64,000 bases of DNA, taken from CANMXU01 sp052030545. Its GTDB lineage: Bacteria > Pseudomonadota > Gammaproteobacteria > Enterobacterales > Alteromonadaceae. Below are positions 9,484-18,427 of this stretch, in pieces (position 1 is the stretch's first letter; each line of letters starts with the position of its first letter). A program made the translations under genes and the position numbers. Location of the stretch: NCBI RefSeq assembly GCF_052030545.1, contig NZ_JBPDIH010000008.1, positions 184,949 to 248,948 of the forward strand, written 5' to 3'. The notes under the pieces were generated by a model. It did not search any database, was not told the origin of the DNA, and was given only the letters and a program-made list of their open reading frames with translations.

Positions 9484-9891
9484 ATGTTTAAAGCAAGGGC
9501 AATACAAAGCGATGTTAACTGGCTAGACAATACTGGTGTAAAGATTTATACCATCGCCAGTCACTCAGGTTTAGTTGATCAGGCTAAGTACCAAACAAGG
9601 TTAAACTCAGTTAAGTCGTCGATTGATATTGATTGGCACACCACCCCAGCTTTTGCCATTTTTCACGATGGTGAAAGTCTCGATTACTTGGTTCTGGTTT
9701 GGTGGGCAAACGACAATGAATTATTTACCTCGGTATCTGTGAACACCGAGCAAGGTTGGCAAGAAAACCCCAAAAAATATTCATTTTGTTTATACGACTT
9801 AGAAGTGATGTGGCGTGAACGAAATATATATATCGATACTATCGATTGTAAAACACCTTCATTAGAAAACTATCAAAAAACACGTAATTAA
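9484..9891 (+). CDS. Hypothetical protein
   Basis: A 135-aa soluble protein with no family I recognise. It is rich in Trp and aromatic residues (DYLVLVWWANDNELF) and has a predicted mixed alpha/beta pattern, with no signal peptide or membrane segment. An AAAGG ribosome site precedes the ATG. Its stop overlaps the stop of the convergent gene at 9888 by 4 nt. Codon use looks like its neighbours. Function unknown. Confidence 0.7.
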   Translation: MFKARAIQSDVNWLDNTGVKIYTIASHSGLVDQAKYQTRLNSVKSSIDIDWHTTPAFAIFHDGESLDYLVLVWWANDNELFTSVSVNTEQGWQENPKKYSFCLYDLEVMWRERNIYIDTIDCKTPSLENYQKTRN

Positions 9892-10346
9892 CGGTGAAAG
9901 ACCTCAAGCGCTTTTAAGTATTGCTCTTTATCAAAAACAAAACCGTTAAAATCTTCATAACTCCAATGGCTGCCTTCAGACTTATTTCCCCTCTGTGGTT
10001 GCTCAAAATGCGTCCAAGATACTTTATTATTTGTGATACTAATATTACATAACAATGGCCAACAGCCAAAACATCCGCATGCACAATCAAGCAAGGTGCT
10101 TTTATCTTCGTTTTCGCCTTCGTCTGCTTCAATCAACCCTAAATAATAATCATGTGGATTAGATGGAAGAGTTAACGTGCCGTAGTTTCCTGCAATATCT
10201 GGGTGCCCTTCTTTTTCCGCCATTTTCATTTCAATCTTTTTCATTAATTCAGGTAATGGCCTACCGTCGATAATAATACTTACCGTTGAATATTCAAAAC
10301 CGCCGTACTCTGTTTCTTGATTTATGTGAAAAGCTACTTTATTCAA
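9888..10346 (-). CDS. Hypothetical protein with a Cys-rich centre
   Basis: A 152-aa soluble protein. Its centre carries DCACGCFGCWPLLC, a cluster of five cysteines that could bind metal, followed by NNKVSWTHFEQPQR. I recognise no family name. It lies tail to tail with the gene at 9484 and upstream of it on the same strand is a small membrane-protein gene. Function unknown; the cysteine cluster is the only hint. Confidence 0.7.
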   Translation of the reverse strand: MNKVAFHINQETEYGGFEYSTVSIIIDGRPLPELMKKIEMKMAEKEGHPDIAGNYGTLTLPSNPHDYYLGLIEADEGENEDKSTLLDCACGCFGCWPLLCNISITNNKVSWTHFEQPQRGNKSEGSHWSYEDFNGFVFDKEQYLKALEVFHR

Positions 10347-10405
10347 ATATACGCCCTCTATTTTACTGATTTATAGAAATATTATGGATGTTCAAAATTT
10401 CACGC

Positions 10406-10726
10406 CTAATTTTTGCCATACTTAATTTTGATACCAATAACACCGCACACTGGGATGAATAATATTGGTACGAGTATATTGGGTACAAGGAGGTTTGATA
10501 TTAGTTGTAGATAAAGCAAAACAGCGGTAGTTAGCAGTAGTGAAGCCGTTAGAAGCAGCGACCATCCTAAATAATTAGCGGCTTTTTCAGGGTTGGTAAA
10601 CCACTTATCATTCCATAAAGAAATTAAACCACGTTTTTGATTAATCGCCATAAAGTAGCCCGATAAAAAACAAGGTAAAACCCCAAAGGCGATCAAAAAA
10701 AGTGAAGCGACTGTAGATTCAGACAT
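10406..10726 (-). CDS. Small membrane protein, DUF3784-like
   Basis: A 106-aa protein with three hydrophobic segments (about residues 5-25, 48-70 and 75-98). The pattern of an N-terminal helix, a short polar loop with GLISLWNDKWFTNPEK, and two closing helices resembles DUF3784 proteins, but this is from memory. I start it at the ATG at 10726 (MSESTV), which has a strong AAGGAAAG ribosome site 4 nt upstream; the longer frame from 10759 has none. Function unknown. Confidence 0.65.
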   Translation of the reverse strand: MSESTVASLFLIAFGVLPCFLSGYFMAINQKRGLISLWNDKWFTNPEKAANYLGWSLLLTASLLLTTAVLLYLQLISNLLVPNILVPILFIPVCGVIGIKIKYGKN

Positions 10727-10842
10727 ATACTTTCCTTGTAATAAATTCCACACTAACAAAATATGATGATGTGTTTGAGATAATATTTCATATTTTCATA
10801 TTTTCATTTAAATATAAAGTTATGCAGATAATTTTATTGCAC

Positions 10843-10908
10843 TAATGAACTAATTAACTAATGAACTAATTAACTAATTAACTAATTAACTAATTAACTA
10901 ATTAACTA
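10843..10908. repeat. 8-bp tandem repeat (AACTAATT units)
   Basis: About eight head-to-tail copies of AACTAATT, with one unit altered to AACTAATG, lie directly upstream of the small zinc-ribbon gene. The array ends 17 nt before its ATG. Such simple arrays change length by replication slippage; here it would change promoter or leader spacing. Confidence 0.85.
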
Positions 10909-10925
10909 CAGAAAGGAATACCTAA

Positions 10926-11087
10926 ATGGTAAAAATAGTTAAAGAGAATATCGACCCTATATGCCCACATTGTGATAAAAAACGGGATAAACTAATTGAA
11001 GTGAATCGCGGTTGGTTTAGTGTGAATAGAGTATTTTGTTGCCCTAAGTGTCACAAAATAGTTGGCATGTCTGCTGGTGCTCAATAA
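10926..11087 (+). CDS. Small zinc-ribbon protein (53 aa)
   Basis: A short gene of 53 residues with a good ribosome site (GAAAGGAA, 6 nt before the ATG). Two CxxC knuckles, C13-P-H-C16 and C39-P-K-C42, are spaced as in rubredoxin-type zinc ribbons. The middle segment (LIEVNRGWFSVNRVF) is basic and aromatic. The protein would bind one zinc ion and may contact nucleic acid or a protein partner, but no function is known. It sits just after an 8-bp tandem repeat and 19 nt before the end of the convergent gene at 11107. Confidence 0.65.
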   Translation: MVKIVKENIDPICPHCDKKRDKLIEVNRGWFSVNRVFCCPKCHKIVGMSAGAQ

Positions 11088-11106
11088 TAGCGCAGCTTAA
11101 CCAATG

Positions 11107-11631
11107 TTATGCCGTTACTAAGGTCGACTTAACAATTGTTGTTTGCAAACTGTTAAGCCAATTAATGGCATCAAAGGCTAATCGAGAAGGTGTCGAGGTT
11201 TGGTTCTTGCTATGCTTTTTTTGGCAATGAATGGAGGTATTTTTCAATACCTGGCTTTCAATGTGTTTAGGATCATCACGAAATGCAATCGGTTTTGGCT
11301 TAACGGCATCAGCGAGCTTAATATCCAATAAATGGTTTTCAGCAACTTGCTGCGCTTGGTCAAAGCGCTTAATGTCATTAATTTCAGATAGTGCTAGTTC
11401 GGCTTGTTCAGGTAAAGCAAATTGACGCCGTAATAGTGCATCGGTAGATTCTATTTCAGGCGTATCACTTTGTGGTACTAAGAATTGGCTATGCTCTCGA
11501 ACATCATCAGTTAACATTGCTAGCATCAAAGAAAAATCAGATCTTCTTTTTTGATGCACACATTTATTCAGCTCTTCGCCAAGCTGTAATTCGTGCGTTA
11601 AAATGTCTTTCGTTAATGTGTTAACAACCAA
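11107..11631 (-). CDS. Conserved hypothetical protein, VC2046/SO_2500-like
   Basis: A 174-aa soluble protein. The pattern ELQLGEELNKCVHQKRRSDF, then LMLAMLTDDVREHSQF, then ALKPKP-like AVKPKPIAFRDDPKHI matches a conserved gammaproteobacterial family that I know as VC2046/SO_2500, from memory. The only available start is TTG at 11631, with a weak ribosome site; the family core begins about ten residues later, so the N-terminus is nearly complete. No function is established. Confidence 0.75.
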   Translation of the reverse strand: MVVNTLTKDILTHELQLGEELNKCVHQKRRSDFSLMLAMLTDDVREHSQFLVPQSDTPEIESTDALLRRQFALPEQAELALSEINDIKRFDQAQQVAENHLLDIKLADAVKPKPIAFRDDPKHIESQVLKNTSIHCQKKHSKNQTSTPSRLAFDAINWLNSLQTTIVKSTLVTA

Positions 11632-11865
11632 AGGTTTTCTACTTTTTTACTTCTGTTATTTTGTTATTTTGTTATCGGCTTTAACAAAATTTTCTAAAGC
11701 ACTTTTGTGCAAATTTTTAATTTAATTTTCAGTAAACTAAAATACTAAACAACTAACGTTTAAAATTTATACAACACCCAATTTGCAATAATTCATCGTT
11801 AATTATTTGGCTATTAGTGTGCATTTAGTTAAAATCAATTAACGTTTAATTTCATCAGGCATAAT

Positions 11866-12471
11866 ATGCACGCCCTTTTAGAATATATTCCACTCGTCGT
11901 ATTTTTCATTTTTTATAAATTTGCTGATATTTACTGGGCCACTGGTTCACTTATCGTCACCTCTGCACTGCAAATCGTTTATTACATGGTAAAGAAACAA
12001 CCGGTACCTACGCGAAATTGGGTATTTTTTGGCTTAATCGCAGTATTTGGCGGTCTAACAATATTCTTGCATGACGACAGTTTTATCAAATGGAAAGTCA
12101 CCATCATTAATTTTGTTTTTGCGTTAGCGTTAATCGTTAGCAACTATATGTTTAAGAAAAATTTAATTAAAAGCTTTTTAGGTGAATCATTAACATTACC
12201 CGAGCCAGTGTGGTCTAAACTTAACTTCGCATGGGCAGTATTTTTTGTTGTTTGTGGTGTGCTAAATATTTATATCGCCTTTAATTTTGATCAAGAAGTA
12301 TGGGTCAACTTTAAAGTATTTGGCTTAACCGGCTTAACTTTCGTGTTTGCAATTGGTTCTGTTTTATCCTTGTATAAATATATGCCTAAAGAAGAAGACG
12401 AAGAAAAAGTTGAAGAATCACAAAAAGAAGAATCTCAGAACATCGAACCTCAGAACATAGAAAAAAATTAA
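11866..12471 (+). CDS. yciB: Inner-membrane-spanning protein YciB (septation protein A)
   Basis: A 201-aa polytopic membrane protein with five to six helices. The opening LLEYIPLVVFFIFYKFADIYWATGSLI and the later PEPVWSKLNFAWAVFF are hallmarks of YciB/IspZ, which affects envelope integrity and septation with YciC-type partners. E. coli YciB has 179 residues; the extra length here is an acidic C-terminal tail with imperfect EESQ/EPQ repeats. It is followed at 41 nt by a yciI-like gene, the same neighbour as in other gammaproteobacteria, so an operon is likely. Confidence 0.92.
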   Translation: MHALLEYIPLVVFFIFYKFADIYWATGSLIVTSALQIVYYMVKKQPVPTRNWVFFGLIAVFGGLTIFLHDDSFIKWKVTIINFVFALALIVSNYMFKKNLIKSFLGESLTLPEPVWSKLNFAWAVFFVVCGVLNIYIAFNFDQEVWVNFKVFGLTGLTFVFAIGSVLSLYKYMPKEEDEEKVEESQKEESQNIEPQNIEKN

Positions 12472-12511
12472 TTAATAACTTATAAAACACATATAAAACA
12501 ACGGAAAATTT

Positions 12512-12814
12512 ATGTATTACCTCATTTACAGTGAAGACGTTGAAAACAGCTTAGCTTTAAGGCTATCAGTTAGAGACAAGCACTTAGCACGTTTATCAGA
12601 GTTACAACAACAAGGCCGATTATTAGTTGCAGGACCATGCCCCGCCATTGATAGTGAAAACCCTGGAGATGCTGGCTTTACCGGTTCATTAGTCATTGCC
12701 GAGTTTGAAAGCTTAACACAGGCGCAAGCATGGGCTGATGTCGACCCATATATTGACGCCGGTGTATATAAAAACGTTACGGTAAAACCTTACAAAAAAG
12801 TATTACCTGCATAG
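12512..12814 (+). CDS. yciI: YciI family protein
   Basis: A 100-aa protein of the YciI-like dimeric alpha-beta barrel family. It begins MYYLIYSEDVENSLALR and includes the conserved RDKHLARL, GPCPA and WADVDPY segments; the His and Asp of this family are proposed catalytic residues. The reaction is unknown. It lies between yciB and an exported LprI-like gene, in what looks like one transcription unit ended by the hairpin at 13240. Confidence 0.92.
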   Translation: MYYLIYSEDVENSLALRLSVRDKHLARLSELQQQGRLLVAGPCPAIDSENPGDAGFTGSLVIAEFESLTQAQAWADVDPYIDAGVYKNVTVKPYKKVLPA

Positions 12815-12825
12815 AGAGTGCTTTG

Positions 12826-13257
12826 ATGAAGCTTAATTCTTATACTTTAAGTTTAATGATTTCAGCCGCATTGTTTACCGGCTTTGCCCATGCAGCTAAA
12901 ACCGTTGAAGATTGTCAGAAAAAAAAGGCATCTGCAACAGACTACGCTATGTGTTTAGATCGCGTACAAGAGCTCGTTGACCGCGAACTACAAACTTGGG
13001 TGAACAATCAGACTTTTGAACTAGAAGATTTATCACTTAGCTCAGGCAGAGGCACACCGCTTGAAATGTTTAAACGTTCTCAGCGAAACTTCCTCACCTA
13101 CCGTGAAAACAATTGTCGTTGGCAGTACCTGGCAACAACACCCAGTACTGAAGCGGCTAACGTATATAAGATGTGTTATATCTATTTAAGCAAAAATAGG
13201 ATCAAAGAATTAAGCTTGCAAAAACCCATTGCAATAAACAAAGAAAGCGCTAATTAG
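12826..13257 (+). CDS. Exported LprI-like (DUF1311) protein
   Basis: A 143-aa protein with a signal peptide (MKLNSYTLSLMISAALFTG, cleavage near AHA-AK). Four cysteines in the mature part (DCQKKK, AMCLDR, NNCRWQ, YKMCYIY) match the lysozyme-inhibitor LprI N-terminal/DUF1311 pattern, with disulfides expected in the periplasm. The ATG at 12826 has GAGAG upstream; the TTG just before it is less likely. Possible role: lysozyme inhibition or envelope protection, inferred from family only. Last gene of the yciB unit. Confidence 0.7.
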   Translation: MKLNSYTLSLMISAALFTGFAHAAKTVEDCQKKKASATDYAMCLDRVQELVDRELQTWVNNQTFELEDLSLSSGRGTPLEMFKRSQRNFLTYRENNCRWQYLATTPSTEAANVYKMCYIYLSKNRIKELSLQKPIAINKESAN

Positions 13258-13272
13258 CGCTTTCTTTTTATC
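13240..13272 (+). terminator. Rho-independent terminator of the yciB-yciI unit
   Basis: Stem AAAGAAAGCGC/GCGCTTTCTTT (13240-13250 and 13257-13267) with a TAATTA loop, followed by a T-rich run. The stop codon of the upstream gene lies in the loop. Confidence 0.8.
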
Positions 13273-13328
13273 TGATTATTTTTTAATTAAAGTTCTATGC
13301 AATCGCTAATATTATTAGCGAGAACAAC

Positions 13329-14411
13329 TTAGGCTTTCTCATCAGTCATTTCTATAGCAGCATGCTGCTCTACTTGCTCGTCAACATGATCATCACCTGA
13401 TAATAATACCGCTAACCAATGCCCTTCCGCAGAATTTTCTAAGCCGATTTTAAAAATCATGGTCAAAGGTACAGATAACAACATGCCAGCGGTGCCCAGT
13501 AGCCAGCCCCAAAAGATTAACGATAGAAATACGACAAGTGTCGATAAGCCTAAACCTTTTCCTAAAAATCGAGGTTCAACCACATTGCCCATCACGGTAT
13601 TTATCGATAAATAACCCAGTCCAATAAGACCCGCAGCGCCCGGACCAAGCTGTAACACCGCTAGCGACATTGCTGGTACGGCTGCAATTATCGACCCGAT
13701 ATTGGGGATATAGTTAAGTAAAAACGCTAATACACCCCATAACAAATAAAAGTCGAGACCAAACGCCCATAGCATCAGTGACACACATAAACCTGTAGCA
13801 ACACTTACGAGTGTTTTTATCGCCAAATAGTTATTAACCGACGATAAGAAGCGATCAATTTGTCCAAGGCGCATTGCCGGATCGTCCATTGCCAAATGAA
13901 TTTTTCGAGGTAATGACGAGGCTTCAAACAACATGAAAACCGTGGTTAATAGAATAAGGAAAAGGTTTGCCATTACGCCACCAAGGCCACCCAAAATGTC
14001 GGTCGCTAAGCCCATTGCGGCGGCGGGGTCAAAATACTCAAGTAAAATTGCAGTAGAAACTTGAATATTATAGGTCGCAAGCTTTGCCGTTAACCATGAA
14101 AACTGCTCTTTGAGCTGCTCACGGTATTCTGGCAATAATTGCGAAAGCTCTGTCAGTGATTTGCCGACAAGACCACCTAACGATAAAGCGACAAAAACAA
14201 AAATGGCAATCACTAAAAATACCGAAATAATTTTAGGTACCTTGTATTCCGTAGCTTTAGCAACCAAAGGGTTAAAGATTATTGCAATAAAAATTGACAG
14301 TAAAAAAGGGACTAATATATTTGCAGCGGTTTTTATTCCTGCAAAAACCACAACAATTGCTGCTAAAATAACCAGCGCTTTTAAGACACCACTTTGGTCT
14401 ACTTTTGCCAT
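13329..14411 (-). CDS. AI-2E family transporter (UPF0118)
   Basis: A 360-aa inner-membrane protein with about eight helices. Landmarks of the AI-2E/PerM-like family are the N-terminal VLVPFLLSIFIAIIFNPLV type segment, the amphipathic region with LPEYREQL, LLNYIPNIGSIIA and VVEPRFLGKGLGLSTLVVFLSLIFWGWLLG. Members export autoinducer-2 or act as sodium-proton exchangers; the substrate here is unknown. The C-terminal tail is acidic. It has its own ribosome site (AAGGAAAT) and is probably transcribed alone. Confidence 0.9.
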   Translation of the reverse strand: MAKVDQSGVLKALVILAAIVVVFAGIKTAANILVPFLLSIFIAIIFNPLVAKATEYKVPKIISVFLVIAIFVFVALSLGGLVGKSLTELSQLLPEYREQLKEQFSWLTAKLATYNIQVSTAILLEYFDPAAAMGLATDILGGLGGVMANLFLILLTTVFMLFEASSLPRKIHLAMDDPAMRLGQIDRFLSSVNNYLAIKTLVSVATGLCVSLMLWAFGLDFYLLWGVLAFLLNYIPNIGSIIAAVPAMSLAVLQLGPGAAGLIGLGYLSINTVMGNVVEPRFLGKGLGLSTLVVFLSLIFWGWLLGTAGMLLSVPLTMIFKIGLENSAEGHWLAVLLSGDDHVDEQVEQHAAIEMTDEKA

Positions 14412-14522
14412 TCATATTTCCTTGAATAGTCACAAGAATACGTAAATCTTGTTTATTTAAAATTGGCTCGATAATACCTGAAACCAACTAAGGTTCATAA
14501 TTTTTATAGGCAAATAAACTAC

Positions 14523-17078
14523 CTACATGGTTCGTCGAATTAAGGTAACGCTTGATAAATTTAACAATCGCCAGCAACTCAGCATACCAACTAAGCCAAC
14601 AAAGCTCGCGCCCGCACCAATCCCCACCAGCCAATATTGAAAATGAAAGCTCGCTGGCATATTGAAAACTTGAGTGTGTAAAAAGAACACCGCAATTTCC
14701 ATCGCAATACTAGCCATAAGACCTGCAATCGCGCCAAGGGCGACAAACTCAAACAAGGTGCTATTTCTTAATAGCGCTCCTTTTGCGCCAAGTGTACGCA
14801 AAATAGCGAGTTCGCGTTCGCGCTCTTCCATGCTCGATTGCACTTGCGCAACAAGGACTAAACTGCCTGCTAATACAACCAAAATCAGAATTAATTCTAT
14901 GGCGATTGATATTTGCTCAATCATTTGTTCGATTTGTTTCATTATCGCGCCAAAATCCATCACCGAAATGGTTGGAAATTGCGATAAAAATTGATAAACC
15001 TGTGATTTTTGTTGCTCGGGTACCATCCAAGCTGACACCGAAGTACTGGTAAATTGAGTTAACGCAGCCTCGTTAAAAATCATATAAAAATTAAGTTTTC
15101 GACTTTGCCAGTTAACTTCGCGAATGCTGGTCACTGGCACGGAAAAACTAACACCACCTAAATCAAACGTTAGCTTGTCACCCATAACAATATCTAAGCG
15201 TTCAGCTATGGTGCTTTCTATTGAAACTTGTGGCTTATTATCAGCTAATTGCCACCAAGTTCCAGCGACTATTTGGTTATCTTCTGGCTTATCGCCGAGC
15301 CAAGTTAAACTTAATTCTCGGCCAATACCACGACGACCTTGCGTTTGTTCACTGTTTTGTTCATCGTCTGTTTGTTGTGCATCTTGCTCAGACGGTGATG
15401 TCCTGATGGTTTTTTCACCATTAATTGCTGACAACCTACCGCGGTAAATCGGATAAAAACCTTGGTTACTTATGGCATTATCTTGAGCATACTCAGCTAA
15501 TGGCTGAACTTCATTACTGGCAACATTGATTAAATAATGATTCGGCGTTGATTCTGGAAACTGCTCTTGCCAATCACTTAATATTGAACCTTTGATCACG
15601 GTGATCAGTAATAATAATTTTATCGCAATAGTAAAGCTTACTAACTGCACACTATTTTCATTAGCGCGTCTGCGAAGATTTGCCAACGCTAAATGCCACG
15701 ACTTACCTGCTTTACTGCCAATACTGCGACCTGCATTCATAAAAATACGGCCAACAAGCAGTAAAACCATTGAAACACACAAACCACCCAATAATAGCGA
15801 GACACTCATAATTAAATCGCGGCTAAAAATAAACAGTAGTGTAAACAGTGCTAATAAAGGCAGTGTTTGTTTAAGGCTAAACGTTAGTGTATTAGATTTA
15901 CTAAAGCCACGAATAACAGCAAGCGGTGAAGTATTAACCAATTTTGATAAAGGCTCGACTGCAAAGGCAAGTGAGCACAGTAAACCGGTAAAAATAGCGG
16001 TAATAAACGGCGTAAAACCTAATGTAGTTTCATCTAATGACAAATAACTTTCTATCGCAGCTGTGCCCAAAAGCAGTAAAATATAACCGAGCACTAAACC
16101 CACGCCAATGCTAATCGCGCTGAGCAAGCTCCAATGTAAACAATAGAGCTTTTGCACATGACTTTGGCTTGCACCAAGGGCTTTAAAAACCGCAACGGTT
16201 GATTGGTGGCGCTGACCATATCGCCTGCTTGCTACAGACACAGCAACCGCTGCCAATACAATGCCAAGCATACTAGCTAATGATAAAAACTCTTCGGCGG
16301 TAGTCACAATATTAGCGAGTCGATTTTGCGAACGCTTAGCATCGTACCAGCGCTGCGCTTCATTAAGCTGTGGTTTTAACCACGTACCAAATGCATCAAT
16401 ATCTTCACGTTCACCAGTAAATAAATATTTGTAGGTAACACGGCTAGCTGGCTGAATAAGTTCAGTTTTTGCCATATCGTCAATATTTAAAATAATCGTA
16501 GGGCCTGAAACCCATACCCGAAATGAACGATCTGGAATATCGGTTACCACGCCAGCGATGACAAATTTTGCGAACCCTAGCTCTATCTCATCACCAATAT
16601 TTACCTGCATGCGGCCTAAAATACTTGGTTCTACCCAGACCTTACCTGCTGCTGGCGCAGTTGCCTCTTGTGCAACCTGTTGCGATAAAGACGTTTTAAC
16701 TTTCAGTTTACCGCGCAGTGGATAACCCTTCGAAACCGCGCTTAGTTCGGTCAACAACATCTCTTCACCGGCAAAAGCCATTGAATTAGTTTCAATTTTC
16801 TTTGCTAATGTTAAACCTTGCTGCTCACTTTCTTTTATTACATCAATTGGCACTTCCCGGCTACTGCGAAGTACTTGATCTGCTGCAATGGTGTTGGTAC
16901 TGCTGGTTAAAATGGCTTGTTTTACTTGCCCTGTAAAACCCGACAATGAAAAAACTGTTGCTACCGCTAATACAATCGCCAAAAAGATAATGGTTAATTC
17001 GCCGCGACGTAATTCATGGTGCAATAAACGTAATGACTGACGAACCCAGCTATTGGATGAATTGACTATTGTCATCAT
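14523..17078 (-). CDS. ybbP: ABC transporter permease, YbbP type (two FtsX domains)
   Basis: An 851-aa FtsX/MacB-type permease with about ten helices, two FtsX domains (about residues 255-395 and 720-845) and large periplasmic regions. It begins with the family motif RLLHHELRRGELTIIFLAIVLA and ends VTLIRRTM. Its start overlaps the ybbA stop by 4 nt (ATGA), which indicates translational coupling. E. coli YbbP has 804 residues; the extra part is a low-complexity Glu/Gln insert around residue 565. YbbAP-type exporters work with the adjacent TesA-type hydrolase, possibly moving a hydrophobic substrate; the substrate is not established. Confidence 0.92.
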   Translation of the reverse strand: MMTIVNSSNSWVRQSLRLLHHELRRGELTIIFLAIVLAVATVFSLSGFTGQVKQAILTSSTNTIAADQVLRSSREVPIDVIKESEQQGLTLAKKIETNSMAFAGEEMLLTELSAVSKGYPLRGKLKVKTSLSQQVAQEATAPAAGKVWVEPSILGRMQVNIGDEIELGFAKFVIAGVVTDIPDRSFRVWVSGPTIILNIDDMAKTELIQPASRVTYKYLFTGEREDIDAFGTWLKPQLNEAQRWYDAKRSQNRLANIVTTAEEFLSLASMLGIVLAAVAVSVASRRYGQRHQSTVAVFKALGASQSHVQKLYCLHWSLLSAISIGVGLVLGYILLLLGTAAIESYLSLDETTLGFTPFITAIFTGLLCSLAFAVEPLSKLVNTSPLAVIRGFSKSNTLTFSLKQTLPLLALFTLLFIFSRDLIMSVSLLLGGLCVSMVLLLVGRIFMNAGRSIGSKAGKSWHLALANLRRRANENSVQLVSFTIAIKLLLLITVIKGSILSDWQEQFPESTPNHYLINVASNEVQPLAEYAQDNAISNQGFYPIYRGRLSAINGEKTIRTSPSEQDAQQTDDEQNSEQTQGRRGIGRELSLTWLGDKPEDNQIVAGTWWQLADNKPQVSIESTIAERLDIVMGDKLTFDLGGVSFSVPVTSIREVNWQSRKLNFYMIFNEAALTQFTSTSVSAWMVPEQQKSQVYQFLSQFPTISVMDFGAIMKQIEQMIEQISIAIELILILVVLAGSLVLVAQVQSSMEERERELAILRTLGAKGALLRNSTLFEFVALGAIAGLMASIAMEIAVFFLHTQVFNMPASFHFQYWLVGIGAGASFVGLVGMLSCWRLLNLSSVTLIRRTM

Positions 17079-17785
17079 AAGTCACTCGCTTGCACGTCAC
17101 CCAAAACTTCGCTTAGAACGCCACTGTCCATCACCACTTGACGCTGACAACGCGCAGCGAGTTTTTCATCATGTGTCACTAAAACCAGTGTCGTACCAAG
17201 CTCTTTATTCATTTCAAACAACAAATCAGCAATGTGCAACCCGGTGGCTGTATCTAAGTTTCCGGTTGGTTCATCAGCAAATAAAATATCAGGACTTGCC
17301 ATAAAAGCACGTGCTATCGCAACTCGCTGTTGTTCACCGCCAGATAATTGCGAAGGATAATGATCCGCTCTTTTGTCCAAACCAACCTGTGCTAATAAGG
17401 TTTTTGCTTTTTCTAAGGCATTAGCCTGATTGGCCAATTCCGCCGGCAGCATCACATTCTCAATCGCTGTTAAGCTGTTTATCAATAAAAATTGCTGAAA
17501 GATAAAACCAACATGATCGGCACGCACTTTACTACGTTGTTCCTCATTAAACTGGTGTAATGCATGACTTTTAAGATAAACTTCACCTGATGTTGGCAAA
17601 TCTAATCCGGCTAAGATCGACAACAATGTAGTTTTGCCTGAACCCGATGAACCAACAATAGCGAGCGACTCGCCGCTATTTACGGTTAAATTTATTGGCT
17701 GTAATAGCTTTAGGGTTTTATCTTCTAACTGTACTGACTTAGTCAGATTGTGTACTTTTAAAATCGCTTCGGAATTTAACGCCAT
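17075..17785 (-). CDS. ybbA: ABC transporter ATP-binding protein YbbA
   Basis: A 236-aa LolD/MacB-type ATPase. Walker A is GSSGSGKTT, the signature is LSGGEQQRVAIARA, Walker B is ILFADEPTGNLD, and the H-loop His is in LVTHDEKLA; all catalytic residues are present. It drives the permease encoded by the overlapping downstream gene. The start codon at 17785 overlaps the start codon of the divergent tesA at 17784, so each gene's translation signals lie inside the other's coding strand. Confidence 0.93.
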   Translation of the reverse strand: MALNSEAILKVHNLTKSVQLEDKTLKLLQPINLTVNSGESLAIVGSSGSGKTTLLSILAGLDLPTSGEVYLKSHALHQFNEEQRSKVRADHVGFIFQQFLLINSLTAIENVMLPAELANQANALEKAKTLLAQVGLDKRADHYPSQLSGGEQQRVAIARAFMASPDILFADEPTGNLDTATGLHIADLLFEMNKELGTTLVLVTHDEKLAARCQRQVVMDSGVLSEVLGDVQASDL

Positions 17786-18404
17786 GAAAAAAAACTCACT
17801 ATTTTCGTTGTTTTTATTACTTTATTTTTCAGCATTATCACCCAGTTGGGCCGCTAACTCCATTTTATTACTTGGAGATAGTGTTAGCGCAAGTTACAAC
17901 ATGAAGCCGGAACAAGGATGGGTAAGTTTACTCAATAATCAATTAGCTGAGCAAAATGCTAACTACTTTATTCACAATGCTAGCATTAGCGGCGAAACGA
18001 CAACAGGCGGTTTAGCGCGATTACCTAACATTCTAGCGAATGAAACAATTGATTATTTATTGATTGAACTGGGGGGAAATGACGGTTTGCGAGGCTATTC
18101 GCCCAAATTAATTAAAAATAATTTGTTACAAATGATCAAACTTGCACAAGATAAAAATATTCCCGTTGCATTAATGCAAATAAAGATCACACCTAATTAT
18201 GGTCCTAGGTATAATCAAATGTTTGAACAGGTCTTTGTTGATGTGGCAAACGAGGCGGCTGTACCTTTGTTGCCGTTTTTTGTAGAACAAGTCGCTACAA
18301 ACAGCACGCTAATGCTACCCGACGGTATTCACCCAAATGCAAAAGCTCAGCCTATAATTGCTGAATTTATGGACAAACAACTACAACAACTTTCCCTACC
18401 CTAG
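17784..18404 (+). CDS. tesA: Periplasmic arylesterase / acyl-CoA thioesterase TesA
   Basis: A 206-aa SGNH hydrolase with a signal peptide (MKKNSLFSLFLLLYFSALSP, cleavage after WAA). Block I is LLLGDSVSAS with the nucleophile Ser, block II has Gly in SGETTTGG, block III is GGNDGLRG, and block V DGIHPN has the Asp and His. TesA hydrolyses long-chain acyl thioesters and esters in the periplasm. The ATG at 17784 has GGAA upstream. It is divergent from ybbAP, an arrangement shared with E. coli, and is followed 23 nt later by an antiporter gene. Confidence 0.93.
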   Translation: MKKNSLFSLFLLLYFSALSPSWAANSILLLGDSVSASYNMKPEQGWVSLLNNQLAEQNANYFIHNASISGETTTGGLARLPNILANETIDYLLIELGGNDGLRGYSPKLIKNNLLQMIKLAQDKNIPVALMQIKITPNYGPRYNQMFEQVFVDVANEAAVPLLPFFVEQVATNSTLMLPDGIHPNAKAQPIIAEFMDKQLQQLSLP

Positions 18405-18427
18405 TTTTATTTTTTGAGGTTTATTTA

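Noticed and set aside
10843..10908. 8-bp tandem array considered as CRISPR or iteron origin
   Set aside because: No spacers between units, and no replication gene or DnaA boxes nearby. It is a simple slippage repeat.
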